Shown here: one piece after another, positions 14,200 through 21,784 of the stretch
Layout: each line of letters starts with the position of its first letter
Numbering within the stretch: position 1 is the first letter of the stretch
From: Changchengzhania lutea
GTDB lineage: Bacteria; Bacteroidota; Bacteroidia; Flavobacteriales; Flavobacteriaceae
Length of the DNA: 64,000 nucleotides
NCBI RefSeq assembly: GCF_006974145.1
Contig: NZ_CP039456.1
Location: 248,001-312,000, forward strand
Direction: 5' to 3'
The notes under the pieces: model-generated
Told to the model about the DNA's origin: nothing
The model's input: the letters and a program-made list of their open reading frames with translations, nothing else
Database searches by the model: none
Position numbers and translations under genes: made by a program

Positions 14200-15240
14200 C
14201 TAGAATCCTGGACTAGATGCTTTAGTAGTTTCCTTTTCAGCTTCTATAGCTTCATTGTGCAAAGCTTCAAATTCCTTATCCTTAGATTCTGTAAGTGATT
14301 TAGTTTCATCTTCCTGAATCACACCATCGGCATCAATAGTAATCTCTTGCCCGTTGGCTTGGGTTTGAATGAGTTCTTGAATCTCTCTATCATTTGCCTG
14401 AGCTTCGTTTTCTAAAGTGCGCGATAAGAAATCATCAATCTTATTAGAATCGATATTCACTTTATCCCAACAATGGCGCTTCAATGTTTTCATAAACATC
14501 TCTTCTTCCCATCCTTCAATAGTTTCCTTTCCAGATTTTTTGCCATTGACCCACTTATCCTTTTCGCCTCCCCAAAATTCAGGAGATGCATATTTGGGTT
14601 TACGCTTTTCAATCTGACCTCTAGTCATTACAACCAGCTTATTCTTTTCAGGATTATCGCTGTACATTTGGTAATAGAAGCCACCTTCTAATTCGCCACG
14701 ATCAAAATCGTTTATGATATCAAACTCATAACCTTCAACTTTGCGTTCAGAGTTTTTCTTTAAGGACTTAAAGTGATCTGTAGAATATTTAAGTTCAAAG
14801 ATTACTTGATCCGGAACATCAAATCCATACTTACGAGCTTTTAATTCTAAACCGTTAAAACCTTCCATTAAATTAATGTCGTATTTATCGGTTTTGTTAT
14901 TCTTGTAAGGAATTGGGCTGATGTGATTCTTCTGCATAGGATCTAATCCGATGCTAGAATATGCAACCACATCTAATGCGAGCTTGTGCATGTTTACATT
15001 TGCCCAAGTTAAAGGCAACGCATCGCGATACTGTTCTGTCTTTGCCAGGCGTTTAGTTTCGGCTTCACCTAAAACAGAATCTACCTTTATAAAATAGTTC
15101 TGAATTAGTTTTCTCTGAAACGATGTAAGCTCTACAGCTTCACTGTTTAATCCTGTTGGAAATTCTTTGATTACGGCTTGTGTAAACCGTTCTGATGGTG
15201 TAGCGTTTTTCATTGTTGCTACTGCGTTTTTTGTACTCAT
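14200..15240 (-). CDS. recT: RecT-family single-strand annealing protein
   Basis: 346 aa. The central region (PLTWANVNMHKLALDVVAYS, then GLDPMQKNHISPIPY and the EGFNGLELKARKYG segment) matches the RecT/Redbeta-like annealase core, with an acidic, disordered C-terminal tail from about residue 285. It would pair single-stranded DNA during phage recombination. The exonuclease partner is not obvious; the adjacent metallo-beta-lactamase-fold protein or the SbcC-like ATPase may fill that role. Confidence 0.85.
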   Translation of the reverse strand: MSTKNAVATMKNATPSERFTQAVIKEFPTGLNSEAVELTSFQRKLIQNYFIKVDSVLGEAETKRLAKTEQYRDALPLTWANVNMHKLALDVVAYSSIGLDPMQKNHISPIPYKNNKTDKYDINLMEGFNGLELKARKYGFDVPDQVIFELKYSTDHFKSLKKNSERKVEGYEFDIINDFDRGELEGGFYYQMYSDNPEKNKLVVMTRGQIEKRKPKYASPEFWGGEKDKWVNGKKSGKETIEGWEEEMFMKTLKRHCWDKVNIDSNKIDDFLSRTLENEAQANDREIQELIQTQANGQEITIDADGVIQEDETKSLTESKDKEFEALHNEAIEAEKETTKASSPGF

Positions 15241-15266
15241 AGTTATTTTGATTTATAGATTATTTA

Positions 15267-15575
15267 TTAATGTGTTGAAGGCATTACTACCTTATAAGAA
15301 TATTCCCTTTCATTTATCTTTTTAAATTCTGTGAAGTAGGTCTGAAAATGAGCATCAAAAGAGTCTTTTTTCAATTCATTTCTTTTTTCAGCAGAAATAG
15401 CGGGTTTCAAAAAACCAGTGCAAAATGATTTAATAACATGCTCAGAGTAATCAATTTCAGAATTATTTTTTATTGTGTAGCTGTAATAACTATCACCATA
15501 TCTTCTTCTTTGACCAGCCTCATGGTTGATAACTTCAAAAATATATGTCTTAGGTTTTGGTAAATAATTATTCAT
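15267..15575 (-). CDS. Phage protein, unknown
   Basis: 102 aa (MNNYLPKPKTYIFEVINHEAG). Beta-rich N-terminus with RRRYGDSYYSYT, followed by helices. No family recognised. It starts 2 bp after the stop of the SbcC-like ATPase gene and precedes recT, so it is part of the recombination block. Confidence 0.7.
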   Translation of the reverse strand: MNNYLPKPKTYIFEVINHEAGQRRRYGDSYYSYTIKNNSEIDYSEHVIKSFCTGFLKPAISAEKRNELKKDSFDAHFQTYFTEFKKINEREYSYKVVMPSTH

Positions 15576-15577
15576 AA

Positions 15578-17650
15578 CTACGCTGTTTGAAGTTCTTTAC
15601 TAAGTTTATACTCTTCATAAGTTTGAGGCACATCCGACACGCGTAATTCAATATCTGGCTTAGACACGATCAAATTAACAACCTGAGATTCCGTATCTAT
15701 CAATTCAGAGACACTCTCACGGTTATCGATAAATATTGGTGCTGTGACTTTGTAATGCTGGCAAAGCGTGTTAATAATATCTACACCTGCATTAATACGA
15801 CTTGCATTATTGGCATCGCTAAACGGCACACCTTTAATTAATGCTTTACACGTTGGTACTTCACCACCGTTAATCTGCGTTTCAAACAGTTTAAAGTCTA
15901 CATACTTAAAGCGTTGGTTAACGGAATTCTCTATACGTGTAGATTTTTCCTTTTCGAAAGCTTCCATTGTAAAGAGTTCTTTTTCTAGATCTGCAATAGA
16001 TTGTGCTAGTTGAGTTTCTTCTTTTGAAAGTTCTGCGATACGCTTATTAGAAGCTTCAATCTGTTGCTCTTTTTGAAGCTGTGATTTAATTTCGTCGCGT
16101 TCAGCATTCAGCCTATTTAATTCTTCTTTAAGTTCTGAAGTGTCCACCTTTGGCCTGTTGGCTAAGGATTCTCTTTTGGTAGCGATATCTGAGGTTTTAG
16201 AATCAAAAAATAGTTTTTCAGAGTTCATTAAATCAGCATAGATTTCTATCTGCGTTTTAGAGGTTGAAGATGCTTTAAGTTGTTCTGATAAATCGGCACG
16301 TTTTTCCCAGGCAATTTTATTGCTTTCCTGAAGCATTCCTAATTCCTTCGTCAATTCAAGTAAATTATTTTCTAAGGTCATTTTTTGACCAGATAAGGAT
16401 TGACCTCTATCGGTAATGCTTTTTAGTTTTGCATTTTTGTTGCTGGTAAAATGTTCTTGAAGGTCTTTCTTTTTATCCTCAATATCTGAGGCTTCAAAAT
16501 CTCTTTTGCAAGTAGGACACGCACAATCTGCATCGTCCATTTTAAATACCTTAGCATTCTCAACTTCCCATTGCGCTCTTAAATCTTTAATGCTTTTATC
16601 AAGATCACCTATCTGATTAGCATAACTCGATGTCTTAGAGTTGTTAATTGAGATTGCAGAATCATTGGATTTTATCTCATGGTCCACAGCATCAATTTTG
16701 CGCTGAATTTCTCTAGGTAAATTTTGAGACTCATTAAAATCTGCTGATGCCTTTTGGTTAATCTCATGCTTTTTATTACTGATTTCAGTCTCAATAGCAT
16801 GGATTTCTTTTTGGATGACAGACTGTGAATCTATATCGGCCTGCTGTGCCTTTAGTTTGTCTGAAACTTTATCGTTAACCGATTCAATAGCCTTGGTCTT
16901 TATCTCTAAATCTGCCTTTAATTTGGTAAAATCTAAATCTACAGGTTTACTTCTTTCAACTTCATCGATACGAGTTGGTAAGGTTTGCAGTTCTTTTTTT
17001 GATTTTAGAACTTTAGAGTTCAACTCTTTTTTATATTCATCAATAGACTTACTAGAGTTTAGAACGTTGGTTAACTTTAATACTTCAGATTTGTTTTCAA
17101 TATTTGAAATGGCATCTAAAACTTCAATGTCAGATATATTTCCAGCCATATCTATCAAAACATCTCTTTGCTTTAACCAATGCAAACTATTAAATGCTGT
17201 TGTGCTAGTGATCATTTTAAAAATGTTTTCATCGACGATTGCATTAATTTTAGATGAAAATTCAGATGCTTTCATGGGTACGCCATTCCACTCATAAACT
17301 GTATTATTCCCTTTCAAAACAGCAATTAATGAACCTTTTGGTTTAGTCCAGTCTTGACGCATAATTCTTGTAAGTTCTACTCGCTCGCCATCTACATGAA
17401 GTATAGAAGTAACCTGCACTTCAAGTTTTGGTATAACATTATTTTTTAAGTCCAATCTTTGAACCTCAAAAGATTTTCTGTCCGTACTGTCCTTTCCAAA
17501 AAGAAGCCATATAAAAGCATCGAAAACCGATGTTTTACCAACAGCATTGGCACCGTAAATAAATGTTTCTTTGGAAAGCTCGTTTAATTCTAGGCTACGA
17601 ATCCCCTTAAAATTCGTTAGCTTTAATGATTTGATTCTGATTGTTTTCAT
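15578..17650 (-). CDS. SbcC/Rad50-like AAA ATPase
   Basis: 690 aa. Walker A GANAVGKT at 33-40, a long coiled coil (about 195-540) interrupted by a CPTC zinc hook at 378-381, and a C-terminal lobe with a SRINAGVDI segment near the ABC signature position and the Walker B-like PIFIDNRE. This is the architecture of SMC-like DNA repair ATPases; at 690 aa it is shorter than SbcC (about 1,000). It probably works with RecT and the metallo-beta-lactamase-fold protein on DNA ends. Its start is preceded by the repeated leader motif TGATTTATAGATT (plus-strand reading). Confidence 0.85.
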   Translation of the reverse strand: MKTIRIKSLKLTNFKGIRSLELNELSKETFIYGANAVGKTSVFDAFIWLLFGKDSTDRKSFEVQRLDLKNNVIPKLEVQVTSILHVDGERVELTRIMRQDWTKPKGSLIAVLKGNNTVYEWNGVPMKASEFSSKINAIVDENIFKMITSTTAFNSLHWLKQRDVLIDMAGNISDIEVLDAISNIENKSEVLKLTNVLNSSKSIDEYKKELNSKVLKSKKELQTLPTRIDEVERSKPVDLDFTKLKADLEIKTKAIESVNDKVSDKLKAQQADIDSQSVIQKEIHAIETEISNKKHEINQKASADFNESQNLPREIQRKIDAVDHEIKSNDSAISINNSKTSSYANQIGDLDKSIKDLRAQWEVENAKVFKMDDADCACPTCKRDFEASDIEDKKKDLQEHFTSNKNAKLKSITDRGQSLSGQKMTLENNLLELTKELGMLQESNKIAWEKRADLSEQLKASSTSKTQIEIYADLMNSEKLFFDSKTSDIATKRESLANRPKVDTSELKEELNRLNAERDEIKSQLQKEQQIEASNKRIAELSKEETQLAQSIADLEKELFTMEAFEKEKSTRIENSVNQRFKYVDFKLFETQINGGEVPTCKALIKGVPFSDANNASRINAGVDIINTLCQHYKVTAPIFIDNRESVSELIDTESQVVNLIVSKPDIELRVSDVPQTYEEYKLSKELQTA

Positions 17651-17666
17651 GATTTATAGATTTAAT

Positions 17667-17903
17667 TTATTTAAGTGCTTTTTCGATTGCAATTCTTGCT
17701 TTAGCTTGATTGCCAATTGAATTATATTCTACTAATTCTTGTAATGCTTTTAAAAGTTCTGGAGCTGCAGCAATTAGTTTCATGTCATTAACTTGTTCAG
17801 TACTCATAGCAACAGGATAACTAACAATATGTGTTTTTCCAGCCCAAACCATTGTGCCGTTTCCATTTAAACCCCATTGCCCTTTAGTTCCTTTAAATTC
17901 CAT
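17667..17903 (-). CDS. Small phage protein, unknown
   Basis: 78 aa. The segment KGQWGLNGNGTMVWAGKTH followed by DMKLIAAAPELLKALQEL resembles a common short phage or plasmid protein whose conserved part is the KLIAAAPELL helix; function unknown. It lies upstream of the SbcC-like gene in the same operon. Confidence 0.75.
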   Translation of the reverse strand: MEFKGTKGQWGLNGNGTMVWAGKTHIVSYPVAMSTEQVNDMKLIAAAPELLKALQELVEYNSIGNQAKARIAIEKALK

Positions 17904-17905
17904 AT

Positions 17906-18046
17906 CTAAGCCGTTTTATTTTTCAATTTATAGTGCTTAATCAGGCCGTTCATTATTATTTTTTCTCGAGTGTTTAAATCGTTATAGGTTTTTCCTTTTA
18001 AGGTGATGCGGCCTTTGTTCACCTCAAGACTTAGATCAACTTTCAT
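17906..18046 (-). CDS. Very small phage ORF (46 aa)
   Basis: ATG 18046, 46 codons (MKVDLSLEVNKGRITLKGK...), lysine-rich, ending NKTA. Its start lies inside the last codons of the upstream gene, in another frame (11-nt overlap), and its stop is 2 nt before the next ATG at 17903. The gap-free packing with its neighbours supports it; no family recognised. Confidence 0.5.
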   Translation of the reverse strand: MKVDLSLEVNKGRITLKGKTYNDLNTREKIIMNGLIKHYKLKNKTA

Positions 18047-18293
18047 GGCTTACAAAAATTTGTTTTTGCATTTCCAAATACACAGGATTTACATCCATGC
18101 CCGTAGAATAAGATATCATGGCATAGGTTATTTTTTCAGCCACCTCACTACCTTCAACGCAGCTTAAAAGGTGGTGATAAAAGTTAGCCAGATCTTCATC
18201 GGTTTTAGTTTCCTGATGTGCATCATAAAGATTAAATAACCCTAAATTGATGAGTGGGTTTCCTACTTCGATTTTTTTTAGTAAATTTGACAT
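18036..18293 (-). CDS. Small phage protein, unknown
   Basis: 85 aa, helical (MSNLLKKIEVGNPLINLG). No family recognised. The leader (18301-18332) carries two copies of the TGATTTATA motif also found before the SbcC-like and recT genes. Confidence 0.65.
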   Translation of the reverse strand: MSNLLKKIEVGNPLINLGLFNLYDAHQETKTDEDLANFYHHLLSCVEGSEVAEKITYAMISYSTGMDVNPVYLEMQKQIFVSHES

Positions 18294-18333
18294 ACGATTC
18301 TGATTTATAATTAGATTCTGATTTATAGATTAA

Positions 18334-18358
18334 GCCATTCCCCTAGAATGGCTTTTTT
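18334..18358 (+). terminator. Hairpin followed by T-run, plus direction
   Basis: GCCATTC, loop CCCTA, GAATGGC, then TTTTTT. The T-run is on the plus strand although neighbouring genes are on minus, so it would stop transcripts coming from the left; on the minus strand it is only a hairpin overlapping the end of the 39-aa ORF. Confidence 0.5.
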
Positions 18359-18462
18359 CGTTTATGGGCTTTATAAATAGCCTCACAAGCTGTATAGATA
18401 GCCGAAGTAACCACTATGGTTAGTAAAACTTCGTAAATTGTAATTTGGGTAATATCTATCAT
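18343..18462 (-). CDS. Very small membrane-like ORF (39 aa)
   Basis: ATG 18462, 39 codons with one hydrophobic stretch (YEVLLTIVVTSAIYTACEAI) and a basic tail (KAHKRKKPF). The ATG overlaps the stop of the upstream 45-aa ORF (ATGA). Possible single-pass membrane protein; no family recognised. Confidence 0.5.
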   Translation of the reverse strand: MIDITQITIYEVLLTIVVTSAIYTACEAIYKAHKRKKPF

Positions 18463-18596
18463 GCTATTTTGTTTTTAAAGTAATTTCCTTGTAAAAGCTG
18501 TTTCTCATAGTAATTTTCCAATAGTGAAAATTCTGGGTCTGTTTTAACAACAGGCTCATACTCTACACCGTTAATGACTATGATTTTTGCGTTCAC
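18459..18596 (-). CDS. Very small phage ORF (45 aa, GTG start)
   Basis: GTG 18596 overlaps the stop of the upstream gene (GTGA), 45 codons with the pattern NAKIIVINGVEYEPVVKT, and it ends overlapping the next ATG (ATGA). The double overlap makes a coupled three-gene chain. Beta-rich, function unknown. Confidence 0.5.
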   Translation of the reverse strand: MNAKIIVINGVEYEPVVKTDPEFSLLENYYEKQLLQGNYFKNKIA

Positions 18597-18829
18597 AGCG
18601 CTTGAACTTTTTCATTTTTATTTTTTATCTCTTCGGTAATTTCATCTGAGACGGTTTTAACATCAGATAAAAGCGATTGAATAACGCTCTGGTCTTTTCT
18701 TCCATTTTTTAAAATAGAAGCAACATTTTGGTTGGTATGACCAAAATCATTGTAAAGCCTGTTTTTTGCACCAGGCGGCATGCTATCCCATGCTTCTTTC
18801 AATTTTTCAAGGCTTGTTTTTTCTTTCAT
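18593..18829 (-). CDS. Small phage protein, possible HTH
   Basis: 78 aa. The region KNRLYNDFGHTNQNVASILKNGRKDQSVIQSLL looks like a helix-turn-helix of the type found in small phage regulators. First of three genes linked by 4-nt overlaps. The role is likely early regulation, but this is a guess from the fold. Confidence 0.6.
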   Translation of the reverse strand: MKEKTSLEKLKEAWDSMPPGAKNRLYNDFGHTNQNVASILKNGRKDQSVIQSLLSDVKTVSDEITEEIKNKNEKVQAL

Positions 18830-18850
18830 TATATATTGTAAATTTTATGT

Positions 18851-19204
18851 TTATGCAGTTATCTGATATCTTGCTCTATTTGTCATAGAACGCGATACTC
18901 TTACCGTTTTCCTTTGACGTTGTTCTACATTTATTTTTCTTGGCATAAGAATTAAACATTGTGCAAATACAAATAATATTACTATCATAATTTTATAAAA
19001 CCCTTTAGGATTTTCCAAAGACAAAACAAACATTGCTGATAAATGAGCTAATGTTCTTGCACCAGATTTTTTTTTACTTTTTTTAATATGCGTATCAACA
19101 GTCGATGGAGATATAAATAATCTAGTTGCAGCTTCTTTAACCGTATATCCTTTAGATATTTCGGCAACAACTTCATTTTCTCTGTTAGTTAATAGTTCTA
19201 TCAT
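18851..19204 (-). CDS. LuxR-type HTH protein with a transmembrane segment
   Basis: 117 aa. Residues 1-50 are a LuxR/GerE helix-turn-helix (LTNRENEVVAEISKGYTVKE, then STVDTHIKKSKKKSG). A hydrophobic segment at about 69-87 (FYKIMIVILFVFAQCLIL) follows, then a very basic tail. It begins 146 bp from, and divergent to, the XRE repressor, the position of a lysis-lysogeny or early activator. DNA binding from the membrane would be unusual. Confidence 0.75.
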   Translation of the reverse strand: MIELLTNRENEVVAEISKGYTVKEAATRLFISPSTVDTHIKKSKKKSGARTLAHLSAMFVLSLENPKGFYKIMIVILFVFAQCLILMPRKINVEQRQRKTVRVSRSMTNRARYQITA

Positions 19205-19236
19205 ATCCCTTATTTTCGGTATTTACAGGAAACCAT

Positions 19237-19287
19237 TTTGTAACATTCATAGTTTTTTGTTACTTTGGTTTGTAATACAATACAAAT
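19237..19287 (+). promoter_or_regulatory. Promoter and operator of the XRE repressor
   Basis: TTTG (19237-19240), 20-nt spacer, TACTTTG (19261-19267), a good Bacteroidota promoter. Positions 19255-19287 are identical to 20804-20836. The palindrome TTTGTAATACAATACAAA lies over the expected start site and is a likely repressor operator shared by both promoters. Confidence 0.65.
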
Positions 19288-19296
19288 ATAAAATCA

Positions 19297-19335
19297 ATTG
19301 CATTATTCTGCAAGTTTTTATTGCAATATTTTGCA
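19297..19335 (+). promoter_or_regulatory. Two direct repeats in the repressor leader
   Basis: ATTGCATTATTCTGCA (19297-19312) and ATTGCAATATTTTGCA (19320-19335), 23 bp apart. The shared TGCA-spaced-TGCA layout suggests an autoregulatory operator between promoter and start codon. Confidence 0.45.
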
Positions 19336-19350
19336 TTTAAATTTAAAATA

Positions 19351-19788
19351 ATGTTTAATAGGCTTAAAATCAAGGAAATAAGAGAAGCTAAAAACTTAAC
19401 TCAAGATGATATCGTTAGGCTTTCTGGTATACCAAAACGAAGTTATAACGATTATGAGAGCGGAAAAACAGACATACCATCCTCAAGGTTGCAGCATATT
19501 GCAAAAGCCTTAGATGTAACGGTCGGTGTTATTTTTGGATTTAGTGATCCAGAAACTAGAGAAGGGTATGAGGATATGGTTTTTAAAGATTTCAATAAAT
19601 ATAAACCTGTTTTAGTTGATGATAGTAAAGCAAGCCTTAAGCATAGTGAAGATATACAAACAATAGATGATATGGTTTACTTAAAAGTTTTAGAAGTATT
19701 AAAACCGTATTTAAATAAAATCGAATTACAAGACGCTAAATTAGCAGAACTAGTTACTAGGTTGGGGTTGGTCGAAGAAAAAGTTTAA
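19351..19788 (+). CDS. XRE-family phage repressor
   Basis: 145 aa from ATG 19351 (MFNRLKIKEIREAKNLTQDD). A classical HTH_3 domain covers residues 4-60 (LTQDDIVRLSGIPKRSYNDY, then the ESGKTDIPSSRLQHIAKALD region), followed by a helical C-terminal half without a LexA-type peptidase signature. It is transcribed divergently from the leftward early genes, the normal place for a CI-like repressor. The two operator types upstream suggest it controls itself and the promoter at 20786. Confidence 0.85.
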   Translation: MFNRLKIKEIREAKNLTQDDIVRLSGIPKRSYNDYESGKTDIPSSRLQHIAKALDVTVGVIFGFSDPETREGYEDMVFKDFNKYKPVLVDDSKASLKHSEDIQTIDDMVYLKVLEVLKPYLNKIELQDAKLAELVTRLGLVEEKV

Positions 19789-19949
19789 TCGTTTACTTTG
19801 TCAATAGATTCTATAAAAACAGAAGTTAGTATTTTAATTTTTTCTGAACATTGAGTTAATAATCCTTTTCTAATTGTGTTTCTTTCTTCGGTCGTAAATT
19901 TATCTTTATTCTCCTCAAACCAAATAGCTTTTTTAAGTAAGTTACTCAT
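19785..19949 (-). CDS. Small ORF (54 aa), unknown
   Basis: ATG 19949, 54 codons, helical and charged (MSNLLKKAIWFEENKDKFTT). It overlaps the end of the upstream membrane gene by 8 nt and converges on the repressor gene with a 4-nt overlap. Probably part of a three-gene minus-strand unit with the membrane protein and lipoprotein; no family recognised. Confidence 0.45.
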   Translation of the reverse strand: MSNLLKKAIWFEENKDKFTTEERNTIRKGLLTQCSEKIKILTSVFIESIDKVND

Positions 19950-20346
19950 ATTTGGTCCCCTTTCTTTTTAAATAAAAATAAAGTAGTATAATTAAAAAAA
20001 CTATACCAAAATTCACTAATACTTTTACACTAACACCATTAACAGCATGTTTTCGATTATTTAAAATATTAATAAACAATTGAAAAACTAACATAATTAA
20101 AGGCGCTAACATTACAAACCTGTACTGCTTTCCTTTACTATTAATAAATGCAAAAATCCAACCTGAAATAGCTACAACATACATTGAGACGAAAAACAAG
20201 CCCATACGAAGAGAAGAATAACCACTAAAGCCATCCTTCTCATTAAAAAAAGTAAAATCGTGTATATAAGGTAAAAACGATATTAGAACTATTAATATCG
20301 CTATTAATAAATTATATATCCGTTTCTTTTGGTTCGTCTTTTTCAA
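19942..20346 (-). CDS. Four-helix membrane protein, unknown
   Basis: 134 aa with four hydrophobic segments (about 10-27, 48-68, 76-95 and 107-126) and a basic tail. No family recognised. It lies inside the immunity region on the opposite strand to the repressor, with a lipoprotein gene in front, which suggests a lysogenic conversion or superinfection-exclusion role; that is inference from position. Confidence 0.65.
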   Translation of the reverse strand: MKKTNQKKRIYNLLIAILIVLISFLPYIHDFTFFNEKDGFSGYSSLRMGLFFVSMYVVAISGWIFAFINSKGKQYRFVMLAPLIMLVFQLFINILNNRKHAVNGVSVKVLVNFGIVFLIILLYFYLKRKGTKYE

Positions 20347-20446
20347 TCTGAACTTCTTCTTGATTTAAATCTTGTTTAGTACAAGAAGTTAATCCAATTG
20401 CAAAAACCATTAAGGTTAATGCAAAAACTTTTGTAAGCTTTTTCAT
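20312..20446 (-). CDS. Small lipoprotein (44 aa)
   Basis: ATG 20446. Signal peptide and lipobox are clear (MKKLTKVFALTLMVFAIGLT, then SC), giving a mature peptide of only about 22 acidic residues. It overlaps the start of the membrane protein gene by 35 nt in another frame. A tiny surface lipoprotein encoded in a prophage immunity region is often linked to exclusion, but nothing in the sequence proves it. Confidence 0.6.
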   Translation of the reverse strand: MKKLTKVFALTLMVFAIGLTSCTKQDLNQEEVQIEKDEPKETDI

Positions 20447-20785
20447 TTGATAAAAATTTAAGGTTAATAGATTCCTTTGTTTACCAAATAACTTTACTTA
20501 AATATGTTCGTTGGATTAACTACTTTATTGCTATTAATTATTACAAAGAGGGAATAATTATAAAGCATTTAATACTTTATAAATCTAGGAAATATTCTTT
20601 TAACAAAACTGTGGTTTAACCACAATATTTTCTGTGGTTAAACCGTATTTAATCCAATAATAGAGAAATAACCGACAAACTATACAACTTTCTTACATTT
20701 TTTCGATGAAATACACCTTTTTTAACAATGTTCATATAACATTTGATATCATCATCCCTTTTTTTAGGTATTTTATGTTTCCCGT

Positions 20786-20836
20786 TTTGTTTAGAAACTA
20801 TTATTTTGTTACTTTGGTTTGTAATACAATACAAAT
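20786..20836 (+). promoter_or_regulatory. Second copy of the repressor-type promoter
   Basis: TTTG (20786-20789), 20-nt spacer and TACTTTG (20810-20816), with 33 nt (20804-20836) identical to the repressor promoter, including the palindromic operator. It drives the gene at 20842 with a leader of only about 20 nt. The 380 bp to its left hold no convincing gene, only AT-rich DNA with a TGTGGTT/AACCACA repeat near 20610-20650. Confidence 0.65.
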
Positions 20837-20841
20837 GTACA

Positions 20842-21372
20842 ATGAAAAGAATTTTGTTATTCTTTGTGATTCCTTTTTTTATTTTAAGTTCTTTCGTTTC
20901 TTATTGCCAAAATGAAGGATTTTATTACCCTAATGGTGATTTAATTTCTAAAAACATTGATCAATCAATTAACAGTATTTTAGAATTACACTTTCCAGAC
21001 ATAAATCAGATAACAGTTCATTCAAAAAGCTGTGATAATTATGAGGTGGTTTTTAAAAAATTTACTGAAACAACGCTATTTGTTTTAGGGGAATTCCCTA
21101 AATCTAAACGATCATTAAAAAAGTGCATTGAAGCCTATAACGTTATTAATGATTACTCAAGAGAATCTTTTAAGTCAACTCTTGATGATCTAATAGAAAA
21201 AAGCGAAGGCAGCAAACAAGTGTTCAATATATTTGGAAACCCACAAAGAGAAACAATATATAAAGAGTTAGGAAGTGAAATAACAATTTATAATTACAAC
21301 AAGTATTATGGAACCGTGAAGTTTGATCTAATATTTGAGAATGATAAACTGATTAGATATATAAAATATTGA
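20842..21372 (+). CDS. Secreted protein, unknown (prophage immunity region)
   Basis: 176 aa from ATG 20842 (MKRILLFFVIPFFILSSFVS signal peptide, cleavage probably before QNEG). A longer frame from 20743 passes through the promoter and is rejected. The mature part has two Cys residues and a mixed alpha/beta pattern; family not recognised. Because its promoter carries the repressor operator, it is likely co-regulated with the repressor and expressed in the lysogen. Confidence 0.7.
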   Translation: MKRILLFFVIPFFILSSFVSYCQNEGFYYPNGDLISKNIDQSINSILELHFPDINQITVHSKSCDNYEVVFKKFTETTLFVLGEFPKSKRSLKKCIEAYNVINDYSRESFKSTLDDLIEKSEGSKQVFNIFGNPQRETIYKELGSEITIYNYNKYYGTVKFDLIFENDKLIRYIKY

Positions 21373-21373
21373 T

Positions 21374-21688
21374 ATGGAAAATCAAATAGACTCTAAAATC
21401 TACATAAGTGACGAGCGCATGCTCTTGTTGATTGACATATTAAAAGCAAATAGCATTATCCGTTTTGATTCGGACTTTTGTGATTCTATCGGTTTACTAA
21501 GGCAGACCTTAACCAAAATTAAAAAAGGCGAGAAGCATTTTACTCCAGATCATATTAGAAATGTCATATTAGTTTATAAAGCTGATGCGAACTGGATATT
21601 CGGAATTGGAGACCAGATATTTTTAAACAAAAATTACAACAAACAGCATACTAAACCGAATACAAAAGATAAAATTTTAACCAATTAA
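21374..21688 (+). CDS. Small HTH-like protein
   Basis: 104 aa, 1 bp after the secreted protein gene and therefore co-transcribed. Residues 30-75 (SDFCDSIGLLRQTLTKIKKG, then HFTPDHIRNVILVYKADANWIFG) resemble an XRE-like helix-turn-helix without a strong canonical score. Last gene before the attachment site. Confidence 0.65.
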   Translation: MENQIDSKIYISDERMLLLIDILKANSIIRFDSDFCDSIGLLRQTLTKIKKGEKHFTPDHIRNVILVYKADANWIFGIGDQIFLNKNYNKQHTKPNTKDKILTN

Positions 21689-21725
21689 TCAACGTAAACA
21701 CCGGCATTTTTAAGCGGTTATTAAA

Positions 21726-21770
21726 TTCATAACCCGGAGGTCGGGGGATCGTGCCCCCCTCTCGCTACCA
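21726..21770 (+). tRNA. tRNA 3'-end fragment, putative attachment site
   Basis: TTCATAACCCGGAGGTC resembles the anticodon loop and 3' anticodon stem of initiator tRNA-Met (CAT), followed by a GGGGG/CCCCC T-arm and TCTCGCTACCA acceptor end with encoded CCA. The 5' half is absent and the T-loop (ATCGTGC) lacks the usual TTCGA, so this is a non-functional copy. Integration at a tRNA 3' end leaves such a fragment at the far border; the intact tRNA should lie left of the window. Confidence 0.55.
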
Positions 21771-21784
21771 TTAAATACAGTACA

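Noticed and set aside
16815-17297. 160-aa plus-strand frame inside the SbcC-like gene
   Set aside because: Antisense shadow of a coiled-coil coding region with biased composition.
20649-20834. 61-aa minus-strand frame, lysine-rich
   Set aside because: Its start lies within the duplicated promoter on the other strand and nothing supports translation.
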